A stretch of DNA of 6,175 nt, taken from NCBI GenBank assembly GCA_020627425.1, contig JAHKXX010000039.1, positions 1 to 6,175 on the forward strand, written 5' to 3'. Within the stretch, counting starts at the first letter, position 1; the number at the start of each line of letters is the position of its first letter. A model generated the notes under the pieces. It did no database searches. It saw only the letters and a list, made by a program, of their open reading frames with translations, and had not been told where the DNA came from. The position numbers and the translations under genes are program-made. Of this stretch, positions 1 through 6,002 are shown piece by piece. Source of the DNA: a bacterium. Lineage in GTDB: Bacteria > Bacillota > Clostridia > Oscillospirales > Acutalibacteraceae.

Positions 1-41
1 CAAGCAGAAAAGACAAATACACTTATTCTCACATCAAAGCA

Positions 42-180
42 GCGTCAAGCAGCACCCTGTGTGCTGTGGCGCGGAAGGAGAGGGACAATAAACCCCTCTC
101 GTACGCGTGCCGATAGGTAGGTGGTAACATCAATCAGAGTGCGCGAATCGACCGCGGAGGCACTCCGCCGCGCCGGCACG
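42..180 (+). other. GC-rich structured intergenic stretch, no gene recognised
   Basis: No frame reads as a recognisable protein here; all three + frames are closed by about position 120. The stretch has several inverted repeats. CAGCAC (50-55) pairs with GTGCTG (61-66), extendable to GCG 42-44 with CGC 70-72. GAGAGGG (78-84) pairs with 94-100. CGTGCCG (106-112) pairs with CGGCACG (174-180) and encloses GCGCG (141-145) with CGCGC (169-173), which in turn encloses GCGGAG (154-159) with CTCCGC (163-168). An alternative pairing is GAGTGC 137-142 with GCACTC 160-165. It could be a small RNA, the 3' end of an element lying to the left, or a repeat. I do not recognise a known family. Bases 1-41 show nothing. 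Confidence 0.4.
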
Positions 181-184
181 CCGC

Positions 185-213
185 TTGACAGGGGGAGGAT
201 GAAGGAGTATAAT
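185..213 (+). promoter_or_regulatory. Promoter of the riboflavin operon (sigma-A type)
   Basis: The -35 box TTGACA (185-190) and -10 box TATAAT (208-213) both match the housekeeping consensus exactly and are separated by 17 bp. Transcription should begin near 219-221, which is where the outer stem of the FMN riboswitch begins, so the leader would carry almost no extra 5' sequence. A full-consensus promoter fits a strongly initiated operon whose output is set afterwards by the riboswitch. Confidence 0.9.
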
Positions 214-218
214 GGGTA

Positions 219-326
219 TATCTTCGGGGCAGGGTGAGATTCCTGACCGGCGGTAAAGCCCGCAAGCTATTTTGCTGAATCGGTGAAATTCCGATGCCGA
301 CGGTATAGTCCGGATGAAAGAAGATG
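219..326 (+). ncRNA. FMN riboswitch (RFN element)
   Basis: This aptamer binds flavin mononucleotide and turns off the downstream riboflavin genes. The hallmark conserved blocks are visible in order: GGGGCAGGGTGAGATTCC (226-243), ACCGGCGGTAAAGCCCGC (246-263), a variable hairpin, the ATCGG/CCGAT stem around 280-296, then GCCGACGGTATAGTCCGGATG (start about 297) and AAGAAG. The outer stem P1 forms between ATCTTC (220-225) and GAAGAT (320-325). The element lies between a consensus promoter and an intrinsic terminator, upstream of ribD, which is its usual setting in Bacillota. Confidence 0.97.
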
Positions 327-356
327 TTCTCAGTGAAAAAAGCTTTGGCTGCCCCG
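225..356 (+). promoter_or_regulatory. Predicted antiterminator pairing of the riboswitch leader
   Basis: CGGGGCAG at 225-232, in the conserved 5' part of the aptamer, is exactly complementary over 8 bases to CTGCCCCG at 349-356, the left arm of the terminator. The two structures are mutually exclusive. Without FMN this pairing would break the terminator and allow read-through; with FMN the 5' segment is held in the aptamer and the terminator forms. The complementarity is seen directly; the switching role is inferred. Confidence 0.6.
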
Positions 357-381
357 CTGCTGCGAGGCAGCTTTTTGTTTT
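348..381 (+). terminator. Intrinsic terminator of the FMN riboswitch
   Basis: GCTGCC (348-353) pairs with GGCAGC (366-371). The stem continues past one C-A mismatch into CGC (355-357) with GCG (362-364), capped by a TGCT loop, and is followed by a T-rich run (372-381). It ends well before the ribD Shine-Dalgarno at 411, so control by transcription termination fits better than masking of the ribosome site. Confidence 0.88.
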
Positions 382-425
382 GATTTGTTTATTCCGCTTT
401 TGAACCACTAAGGGGGTGCTGTAAA

Positions 426-1535
426 ATGACCGATAAGGAATATATGAAAAAAGCAATAGAGCTTGCGAAAAAGGGCTACGGCTTTGTAAATCCAAATCCC
501 GTTGTCGGTGCCGTAGTGGTAAAAAACGGCAAGATAATCGGTACAGGCTATCACGAAAAAATCGGGGGTCTGCACGCAGAGAGAAACGCTCTGCTAAATT
601 GTACAGAGGATCCGCAGGGTGCAGACCTGTATGTTACTCTGGAACCGTGCTGCCACTATGGCAGAACTCCTCCGTGTACCGAAATAATAATAGAAAAAAA
701 AATAAAAAGAGTCTTTGTCGGCTCTGACGACCCGAATCCGCTGGTAGCAGGTAAGGGTATCGAGATCCTCAAAAACAACGGTATCGAGGTAGTTCCCCAC
801 ATTCTAAAGGACGAGTGCGATAGCCTGAACGAAATTTTTATGCACTATATAACAACAGGTCTTCCGTTTGTGACACTGAAATATGCTATGACTATGGACG
901 GAAAAATTGCCGCATATACAGGCAGATCAAAATGGATAACAGGGGATAAGACGCGCCTGTACGCTATGGGGGAACGACTGAGGCACTCCTGTGTTATGGT
1001 AGGCTCGGGTACCGTGCTTGCCGATGACCCTATGCTGAACTACCGTCTGCCAAACGGTCGTGACCCGATCAGAATAATCTGCGACAGCAGACTTAGAATA
1101 CCTACAGACTCTAAAATAGTGAGTAGTGCAAACAGTATACAAACCATTGTCGCCGCGGATATAGATAATAAAGGCTCCGAAAAAGCAGAAGAGCTTAAGA
1201 ATAAGGGCTGCGAGATCATATTTCTTGATAAAAAGGACGGACATATAGACCTTTTGCAGCTGATGAAAATACTCGGCGAAAGAAAGATCGACAGTATTCT
1301 TTGTGAGGGCGGAGGAGAGCTTGGTTATTCGCTGCTGAAATGCGGCGCAGTTTCAAAAATACAAGCCTATATCGCACCGAAAATACTCGGAGGCAAGAGT
1401 GCCCCCTCCCCTGTCGGCGGTCTCGGCGCAGACAGCCCGGATAGCGCCGTACAGCTTTATGATACAAGGATAAAAACCATCGGTGACGATATACTTTTAG
1501 AAAGCAGGGTAAAAAATGTTTACGGGTATAATTGA
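426..1535 (+). CDS. ribD: Bifunctional pyrimidine deaminase/reductase RibD
   Basis: This enzyme catalyses two consecutive cytosolic steps of riboflavin synthesis: deamination of the diaminopyrimidine product of GTP cyclohydrolase II, then NADPH-dependent reduction of the ribose to ribityl. The N-terminal deaminase domain (about 1-145) has the zinc/catalytic motif HAERN (H50, E52) and PCCHYGRTPPC (C75, C84). The C-terminal reductase domain (about 148-365) begins at VTLKYAMTMDGKIA and contains GSGTVLADDP (193-202) and EGGGELG (294-300). At 369 residues it is full length for a fused RibD. The ATG is preceded by the Shine-Dalgarno AGGGGGTG (411-418), spaced 7 bases. It is first in the operon, behind the riboswitch terminator, and its last 20 bases overlap ribE. 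All key residues are present. Confidence 0.97.
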   Translation: MTDKEYMKKAIELAKKGYGFVNPNPVVGAVVVKNGKIIGTGYHEKIGGLHAERNALLNCTEDPQGADLYVTLEPCCHYGRTPPCTEIIIEKKIKRVFVGSDDPNPLVAGKGIEILKNNGIEVVPHILKDECDSLNEIFMHYITTGLPFVTLKYAMTMDGKIAAYTGRSKWITGDKTRLYAMGERLRHSCVMVGSGTVLADDPMLNYRLPNGRDPIRIICDSRLRIPTDSKIVSSANSIQTIVAADIDNKGSEKAEELKNKGCEIIFLDKKDGHIDLLQLMKILGERKIDSILCEGGGELGYSLLKCGAVSKIQAYIAPKILGGKSAPSPVGGLGADSPDSAVQLYDTRIKTIGDDILLESRVKNVYGYN

Positions 1536-2169
1536 AGAAACAGGAACTGTTAAAAACATCAGAAAAAACCCGACATCCTCGTTTATAGTTATCGAAACAA
1601 AAAACATACTTTCAGATACCGCAGTCGGCGACAGTATCGCCGTAAACGGAGTGTGTTTGACTGTAACAGGACTGGATAAAAACCTGTTTGAAGCAGACGT
1701 TATGAACGAGACTCTCAGGCGCTCGTCACTCGGAGAGCTAAAACAAGGCAGCCGCGTAAACCTTGAACGGGCTATGGCTGCAAACGGCAGATTCGGCGGA
1801 CATATCGTATCGGGTCATATTGACGGCACAGGTATAATAAAGCACATAGAAAATGACGGTATAGCTGTGTGGTATAGGGTAAGCGCTGATGAAATGATCC
1901 TCAGATACATAGTAGAAAAAGGCTCTGTCGCACTCGACGGAATAAGCCTGACTGTTGCAAAAACAGACAGCAGCAGCTTTTCGGTGTCGGTTATCCCCCA
2001 TACGGCGGCTAATACCACACTTTCCTCTAAAAAGGTCGGAGATATAATAAATATAGAAAACGATATTATAGGCAAATATGTCGAAAAGCTGTTAAATACC
2101 GACAACAATAAACCAAAGGGGCGCGGCGGTCTTTCTGCCGAGCTTCTGATGGAAAACGGATTTATATAA
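1516..2169 (+). CDS. ribE: Riboflavin synthase, alpha subunit
   Basis: This enzyme dismutates two molecules of 6,7-dimethyl-8-ribityllumazine into riboflavin and the pyrimidine precursor, which is recycled. The protein starts with the family signature MFTGIIEETG and has the two tandem lumazine-binding barrels. The first carries GDSIAVNGVCLTV (38-50, with the conserved C47); the second carries the parallel KGSVALDGISLTV (135-147), preceded by GRFGGHIVSGHIDGTG (91-106). The helical C-terminus follows; 217 residues is normal for the trimeric enzyme. The ATG lies inside the end of ribD (20 bp overlap, +1 frame relative to it) with only a modest AGGG site at 1506-1509, so translational coupling to ribD is likely. 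Confidence 0.97.
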   Translation: MFTGIIEETGTVKNIRKNPTSSFIVIETKNILSDTAVGDSIAVNGVCLTVTGLDKNLFEADVMNETLRRSSLGELKQGSRVNLERAMAANGRFGGHIVSGHIDGTGIIKHIENDGIAVWYRVSADEMILRYIVEKGSVALDGISLTVAKTDSSSFSVSVIPHTAANTTLSSKKVGDIINIENDIIGKYVEKLLNTDNNKPKGRGGLSAELLMENGFI

Positions 2170-2171
2170 AA

Positions 2172-2188
2172 AGGGGGCTGACTAAGTG
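2172..2188 (+). promoter_or_regulatory. Shine-Dalgarno and GTG start of ribBA
   Basis: AGGGGG (2172-2177) lies 8 bases before a GTG codon at 2186. No ATG in this frame lies close by that would keep the conserved N-terminal helix, so GTG is taken as the start despite being the less common initiation codon. Confidence 0.8.
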
Positions 2189-3394
2189 TTTAAATATAAC
2201 ACAATAGAAGAAGCACTGAATGCACTGAAAAACGGCGAGATCATACTCGTTACGGATGATGAAAACAGAGAGAACGAGGGCGATATGATCTGCGCCGCCG
2301 AATTTGCCACAACAGAAAATGTAAACTTTATGGCAAAATATGCGCGCGGACTTATCTGTATGCCAATGAGTGACAGCCTTTGTCAGAAGCTCGGACTGAT
2401 GCAGATGGTGGACGAAAACACCGATAACCACAGTACAGCCTTTACAGTGTCTATAGACCATATCGACACCACAACGGGTATCTCTGCCGAGGAACGCGGC
2501 TATACCGCCAGAGCGGCTGTATCGGACAACATCAGTCCCGGGGATTTTCGCAGACCTGGACATATGTTTCCGCTGAGGGCAAGAAAAAACGGCGTGCTCG
2601 AGAGAAACGGACACACCGAGGCGACTGTAGACCTTATGCGTCTGGCAGGACTCAAAGAGTGCGGTCTTTGCTGCGAAATAATGCGCGACGACGGAACTAT
2701 GATGAGAAGCGACGAGCTAAAGGAAAACGCAGTAAAATGGGGACTGAAATTCATTACCATCCGACAGCTTCAGGAATACCGCAAGTGCAAAGAGAAGCTC
2801 GTAGAGTGTGTTGCCTCCCCTATGCTGCCCACAAAATACGGTCTTTTCAGGGCATACGGCTATGTAAACAAGCTAAACGGCGAACACCATGTAGCACTCG
2901 TAAAGGGTGAACTCGGCGACGGCAGGAATATACTGTGCCGCGTACACTCCGAGTGTCTGACGGGCGATACGTTCGGCTCTCTGAAGTGCGACTGCGGAGC
3001 ACAGCTACAGAGCGCACTGTCACAGATAGAAAAGGAAGGCAGAGGCGTGCTGCTCTATATGCGTCAGGAAGGCCGCGGTATAGGTCTTATAAACAAGCTG
3101 CGCGCATATGAGCTTCAACAGCAGGGTATGGATACCCTACAGGCAAATATAGCCCTCGGTTTTCCCGGGGATATGAGAGAATACTATATCGGAGCACAGA
3201 TACTCAGAGACCTTGGATGTAAGACTCTGCGGCTGCTTACAAATAACCCCGAAAAAGTCTACGGGCTGTCGGGCTTCGGTATGGAAATAACCGAGCGTGT
3301 GCCTATAGAAATAGAGCCGACGGAGTTTGACCGCTTTTATCTGAAAACAAAAAAGGATAAGATGGGTCATATTCTCAACGACATAGATATTTAA
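2186..3394 (+). CDS. ribBA: Bifunctional DHBP synthase / GTP cyclohydrolase II (RibBA)
   Basis: This fused enzyme makes both building blocks of riboflavin: dihydroxybutanone phosphate from ribulose 5-phosphate, and the diaminopyrimidine from GTP. The RibB half (about 1-200) has the acidic loop DDENRENEGD (24-33), FRRPGHMFPL (121-130, H126) and NGHTEATVDL (141-150, H143). The RibA half (about 205-400) has RVHSECLTGDTFGSLKCDCGA with zinc ligands C257, C268 and C270, the catalytic segment YMRQEGRGIGLINK (291-304), and TNNPEKVYGLSGFGM (352-366). At 402 residues it is the usual fused length. Small departures from the common RibB pattern are GISAEERGYT in place of the usual SA-DRA-T block, and NAVKWGL (181-187), where most homologues have a histidine at W185; neither touches the main catalytic histidines. 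It starts 16 bp after ribE. Confidence 0.97.
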   Translation: MFKYNTIEEALNALKNGEIILVTDDENRENEGDMICAAEFATTENVNFMAKYARGLICMPMSDSLCQKLGLMQMVDENTDNHSTAFTVSIDHIDTTTGISAEERGYTARAAVSDNISPGDFRRPGHMFPLRARKNGVLERNGHTEATVDLMRLAGLKECGLCCEIMRDDGTMMRSDELKENAVKWGLKFITIRQLQEYRKCKEKLVECVASPMLPTKYGLFRAYGYVNKLNGEHHVALVKGELGDGRNILCRVHSECLTGDTFGSLKCDCGAQLQSALSQIEKEGRGVLLYMRQEGRGIGLINKLRAYELQQQGMDTLQANIALGFPGDMREYYIGAQILRDLGCKTLRLLTNNPEKVYGLSGFGMEITERVPIEIEPTEFDRFYLKTKKDKMGHILNDIDI

Positions 3395-3419
3395 ATAATT
3401 TAAAAAGGAGCATCATACA

Positions 3420-3887
3420 ATGAAAGTATTTGAAGGAAGCCTCGTAACACAGGGCGCAAGAATAGGAATAGTAGCAGCAAGGTTTAATGAGTTCATTACC
3501 TCAAAGCTGCTCTCGGGCGCTGTTGACGGTCTTACAAGACATGGAGTACAGGAGGACGACATAGAAGTCGCATGGGTACCCGGCGCATTTGAAATACCGC
3601 TGATAGCACAAAAAATGGCAGGCTCGGGCAAGTACGACGCCGTAATAGCTCTCGGCGCGGTAATACGCGGCAGCACGTCACACTATGACTATGTTTGCAA
3701 CGAGGTCTCAAAGGGCATCGCCGCTGTATCGCTCGGCAGCGATATTCCCGTAATGTTTGGCATACTGACAACAGAGAACATAGAGCAGGCTGTAGAGCGT
3801 GCAGGTACAAAAAGCGGCAACAAGGGCTATGACTGCGCTCTCGGTGCAATAGAAATGATAAACCTGATAAAGGATATAGAGTCATAA
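3420..3887 (+). CDS. ribH: 6,7-dimethyl-8-ribityllumazine synthase (RibH)
   Basis: This enzyme condenses the ribitylaminopyrimidine with dihydroxybutanone phosphate to give lumazine, the substrate of RibE; the family forms pentamers or 60-subunit capsids that can enclose riboflavin synthase. Visible motifs are ARFNEFIT (20-27, substrate ring stacking), VPGAFEIP (53-60), ALGAVIRGSTSHYDYV (78-93, with the catalytic H88) and GILTTENIEQAVERAG (114-129), then KSGNKG. At 155 residues it is full length. The ATG follows the Shine-Dalgarno AAGGAG (3405-3410) at 9 bases. The gap to ribBA is 25 bp and to the HAD gene 2 bp, placing it firmly inside the operon. Confidence 0.97.
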   Translation: MKVFEGSLVTQGARIGIVAARFNEFITSKLLSGAVDGLTRHGVQEDDIEVAWVPGAFEIPLIAQKMAGSGKYDAVIALGAVIRGSTSHYDYVCNEVSKGIAAVSLGSDIPVMFGILTTENIEQAVERAGTKSGNKGYDCALGAIEMINLIKDIES

Positions 3888-3889
3888 TT

Positions 3890-4561
3890 ATGAATCTGAT
3901 ATTTGACTATGACGGTACCATAAACAACTGCCTGAAAACCTATCGCCCTGCGTTTTACAAGGCTTATTCGGCTCTTGTAGACGAGGGAATAGCGGCAAAA
4001 CGCGATTTTTCCGACAGAGAGATCTCATACTGGCTTGGCTTTACGGCTGACGAGGTGTGGAGAAGCTTTATGCCGTCTCTGTCACAGGAAAAGCGCGACG
4101 AGTGTAAAAACATAGTCGGGATCGAGATAGAAAGACAGCTTTCTCTCGGAAACGCCCGGTGGTACGAAAACGCAGCGTCTACACTGCTGAGCCTTCGGCG
4201 CGACGGACATACGCTTATATTTCTCAGCAACTGCCGTACAGGATACCTGAAGGCTCACGACAGGGTTTTTGACCTGAAAAAATACTTTGATGCTTTTTAC
4301 TGGTCAGAGCAGTACGGCACGCTTTCAAAATATGAGATCTTCAGACGTTTTAAGGATCGCTACAGCGGCGGCTTTATAGTCATAGGAGACAGGTTTCACG
4401 ATATAGAAACAGCAGTTAAAAACAACCTCCCCTCGGTCGGATGCAACTACGGCTACGGCTCGCCGGAGGAGCTGTCAGAGGCGGATATTCTTATAGACGA
4501 TATATCACAGCTGCCCGACGCTGTAAACAAAATAATACTAAACAAAAGTATTAATAAGTAA
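3890..4561 (+). CDS. HAD-superfamily phosphatase, candidate riboflavin-pathway phosphatase
   Basis: A haloacid dehalogenase-type hydrolase of the phosphoglycolate-phosphatase-like (C1 cap) branch, 223 residues. All four HAD motifs are visible. Motif I is DYDGT (nucleophile D6, acid/base D8). Motif II is LIFLSNC (S113). Motif III is K147 in TLSKYEI. Motif IV is IGDRFHDIE (D167, D171) for magnesium. The helical cap lies between about 15 and 85. The gene begins 2 bp after the ribH stop and has no promoter of its own, so it should be under the same FMN control. Dephosphorylation of 5-amino-6-(5-phosphoribitylamino)uracil is done in other bacteria by HAD enzymes (YigB and YbjI in Escherichia coli, YcsE and YitU in Bacillus subtilis), and the operon otherwise lacks that step. 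The substrate assignment is inferred from context; the phosphatase fold is clear. Confidence 0.85.
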   Translation: MNLIFDYDGTINNCLKTYRPAFYKAYSALVDEGIAAKRDFSDREISYWLGFTADEVWRSFMPSLSQEKRDECKNIVGIEIERQLSLGNARWYENAASTLLSLRRDGHTLIFLSNCRTGYLKAHDRVFDLKKYFDAFYWSEQYGTLSKYEIFRRFKDRYSGGFIVIGDRFHDIETAVKNNLPSVGCNYGYGSPEELSEADILIDDISQLPDAVNKIILNKSINK

Positions 4562-4786
4562 TCCCCCCACCGTACCGAATACCCCGAGGCACAGCGACAT
4601 GGCTATACTCAGTCTGCTGACAGGTACTGCTACTCCGGTAAAGGGTGACAGCAGATTCAGGAGCACCATAGAAGCTATACCTAAAAAGGAATAAAACAGC
4701 ACATTTCTTACGGGATATTTTTTACCGAGCAGGCGCTGCAATATCACGCATACCAAAATCCATACTGCATATACTGCCGCTGTCAT
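4538..4786 (-). CDS. BofA-like small integral membrane protein
   Basis: An 82-residue, almost wholly hydrophobic protein. Segments at about 3-18, 28-46 and 57-80 look membrane-spanning, with a short basic stretch LLGKKYPVR (19-27) between the first two. The C-terminal half resembles the pro-sigma-K processing inhibitor BofA family: a conserved N44, then G51, P55 and the closing LGVFGTVGGLLI (67-78), which parallels the family's LGIPG-type ending. In Bacillus, BofA holds the sigma-K protease inactive in the forespore membrane; many Clostridia carry short relatives of unclear role. A Shine-Dalgarno GGAG lies 8 bases before the ATG. The TAG stop falls inside the end of the oppositely oriented HAD gene, a 24 bp tail-to-tail overlap. 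The family match rests on pattern and length only, so the function is tentative. Confidence 0.65.
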   Translation of the reverse strand: MTAAVYAVWILVCVILQRLLGKKYPVRNVLFYSFLGIASMVLLNLLSPFTGVAVPVSRLSIAMSLCLGVFGTVGGLLINTFV

Positions 4787-4857
4787 AGTATCATCTCCAT
4801 ATCGGTATTTTTTTTAAAGGCTATTCAAGGAGCAAGCGTTTTTGTCCCTGTTTTAAT

Positions 4858-4887
4858 ATAATACTTTTAAAAAACCCATGATATGAA
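4858..4887 (-). promoter_or_regulatory. Weak promoter candidate for the BofA-like gene
   Basis: On the minus strand TTCATA (4887-4882) and TATTAT (4863-4858) are separated by 18 bp. The -10 box matches consensus at 5 of 6 positions, the -35 box at 4 of 6. It would give a leader of about 60 bases. This AT-rich gap offers many chance matches. Confidence 0.3.
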
Positions 4888-4898
4888 AACAGCGAAAA

Positions 4899-5018
4899 TT
4901 ATTTTTCCGTTTTTAGCTCCTGCATTCTCTCCTCTGCGTCACTAAAACCGAACAACAGTAAAAACACCGTCAGTCCGATAACCATATAAAAACAAAATAA
5001 AATAAAAAATAAAAGCAT
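4899..5018 (-). CDS. Small single-pass membrane protein, 39 aa (hypothetical)
   Basis: A minus-strand reading frame of 39 codons plus TAA. It starts at an ATG (5018-5016) with a strong Shine-Dalgarno GGAGGA (5030-5025) spaced 6 bases. The product begins MLLFFILFCFYMV and stays hydrophobic to about residue 25, then ends in a charged tail, SDAEERMQELKTEK. That is the shape of a one-helix membrane peptide with a cytoplasmic tail. I recognise no family. It sits between the AEC transporter (stop at 5076) and the BofA-like gene (start at 4786), all on the same strand. Two cautions apply. The T-rich start doubles as the T-tract after a hairpin, so the hydrophobic residues could be a by-product of a terminator. 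The ATG also lies in the 3' arm of that hairpin. The strong ribosome site and charged tail favour a real gene. Confidence 0.5.
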   Translation of the reverse strand: MLLFFILFCFYMVIGLTVFLLLFGFSDAEERMQELKTEK

Positions 5019-5056
5019 ACTGAGTCCTCCGAAAATAATTCTCTACTCAGTATGCT
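5014..5056 (-). terminator. Perfect 12-bp inverted repeat after the AEC transporter gene
   Basis: AGCATACTGAGT (5014-5025) and ACTCAGTATGCT (5045-5056) are exact reverse complements around a 19-base loop. Read on the minus strand it lies 19 bases after the transporter stop and is followed by a very T-rich run (down to about 4990), as in an intrinsic terminator. On the + strand it is followed by CTTTTTA, so it could work in both directions. Its loop holds the ribosome site of the 39-codon ORF and its downstream arm holds that ORF's ATG. Confidence 0.7.
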
Positions 5057-5075
5057 CTTTTTATTGTATAATTAT

Positions 5076-6002
5076 TCAGCCGCCCATACTGCTCGCCATT
5101 CCTACTATAACAGGCAGTGTTATGACCGAGAACAGAGTGGACAGGGTCACAAGATTCACGGACAGAGACGTGTCGTTGTTGTATCTTGCCGCAAACATCG
5201 TAGTAGCCGCCGCAACGGAGGCACCCGAGGATATTATACACGAAACAAGTATCGTTCCCCTGATACCGCACAGCATAAGCGCCGTGAAAACTATCAGAGG
5301 CACCGCTATCAGCCGCAGTGCTACACAGAGAAAGCTGAGTGCGTCCTTGAACGCAGAGGCAAAGCTTGACTGCGACAGATAAAAGCCGATGATAAGCATA
5401 GGCACGGGCGTATTGAGCGCAGACAAATAGCCTATGGGCGACTTTATCAGCTCCGGCATCGGCAACGAGAACAAAAACAGCAAAAGTCCGATGGCTATTG
5501 CTATAATACAGGGATTCAGTATTATTTTCTTTGCGGACAGCTCTTTCTTGTCGCCGCTGGAGATAAACACACCGTATGTCCACTGTACTATGTTAAACAC
5601 GGCTATATATACTGCCCCGTAAAACACCCCGTCGCTGCCGAGTAACGCCTGCTGCAGCGGAAGCGAGATAAATCCGCAGTTAGAGAACACAAGGGCAAAC
5701 TTATACACCCTGTTTCGTCTCTCGTCCTTGTCGTGAAATATCAGAAATGCCAACAGTATTGCGACTGCATGTGCAAAAAGAGCAGCCCCTACGGCAATAA
5801 GCATACCTGTCAGCATCTTCTGGTCGAACTCTCTCATAAATGTGTTTATTATCACACAGGGAGTTACTATATACAGCACGACGCTCGTCATGCTTTTGAC
5901 TGACGTTTCGCTGAGCAGCTTTGTCTTGCCGCACAAAAAGCCTACTGCAATAAGTATAAACAGTATTGCAACCTGTTGACCGACGGTAAAAAAGCTTTCC
6001 AT
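5076..6002 (-). CDS. AEC-family (auxin efflux carrier-like) permease
   Basis: A 308-residue inner-membrane transporter with about ten hydrophobic segments (roughly 8-25, 38-55, 65-89, 100-120, 125-147, 160-181, 195-212, 222-244, 250-270, 282-304). That is the usual length and two-half topology of the AEC family, whose bacterial members include malate, malonate and other anion carriers. Family features are the start GFLCGKTKLLSE, the half-site motif FSNCGFISLPL (106-116), a conserved NP at 163-164, and the C-terminal block SSGASVAAATTMFAARYNND with LSTLFSVITLPVI (287-299). The ATG is preceded by AGAGGA at suitable spacing. The substrate cannot be told from sequence. Nothing links it to riboflavin: there is no FMN riboswitch ahead of it and it is transcribed toward the operon. 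Confidence 0.9.
   Translation of the reverse strand: MESFFTVGQQVAILFILIAVGFLCGKTKLLSETSVKSMTSVVLYIVTPCVIINTFMREFDQKMLTGMLIAVGAALFAHAVAILLAFLIFHDKDERRNRVYKFALVFSNCGFISLPLQQALLGSDGVFYGAVYIAVFNIVQWTYGVFISSGDKKELSAKKIILNPCIIAIAIGLLLFLFSLPMPELIKSPIGYLSALNTPVPMLIIGFYLSQSSFASAFKDALSFLCVALRLIAVPLIVFTALMLCGIRGTILVSCIISSGASVAAATTMFAARYNNDTSLSVNLVTLSTLFSVITLPVIVGMASSMGG

Noticed and set aside
1..120. Possible 3' end of an upstream protein gene or of a tnpB-type gene in a + frame
   Set aside because: All three frames are short, compositionally odd (for example WRGRRGTINPSRTRADR) and carry no recognisable motif. The visible structure is RNA-like instead, so no partial CDS is called.
130..495. Minus-strand open frame of 121 codons across the riboswitch and the start of ribD
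   Set aside because: It runs antisense through a conserved structured RNA and its terminator; the composition is low-complexity and matches no family. It is a chance frame.
2500..2760. Minus-strand frame of 86 codons opposite ribBA, rich in Ser and Pro
   Set aside because: It is antisense to an intact RibB domain; the composition reflects the reverse complement of coding sequence.
3532..3885. Minus-strand frame of 117 codons opposite ribH
   Set aside because: It lies fully antisense to a motif-complete RibH and shows Arg/Cys/Leu-rich shadow composition.
4989..5014. A/T-rich run as a simple-sequence repeat
   Set aside because: It is better explained as the T-tract after the transporter's terminator hairpin and the hydrophobic codons of the small ORF; the unit is not regular.
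5047..5583. Minus-strand frame of 178 codons inside the AEC transporter gene
   Set aside because: It overlaps a clear membrane transporter in a different frame, is rich in Cys, Arg, Tyr and His without a hydrophobic pattern, and has no supporting ribosome site.
5076..6002. AEC permease as the riboflavin exporter or importer of the operon
   Set aside because: It is on the opposite strand, has no FMN riboswitch, and the family is known for organic anions and auxin-like molecules. Proximity alone is not support.
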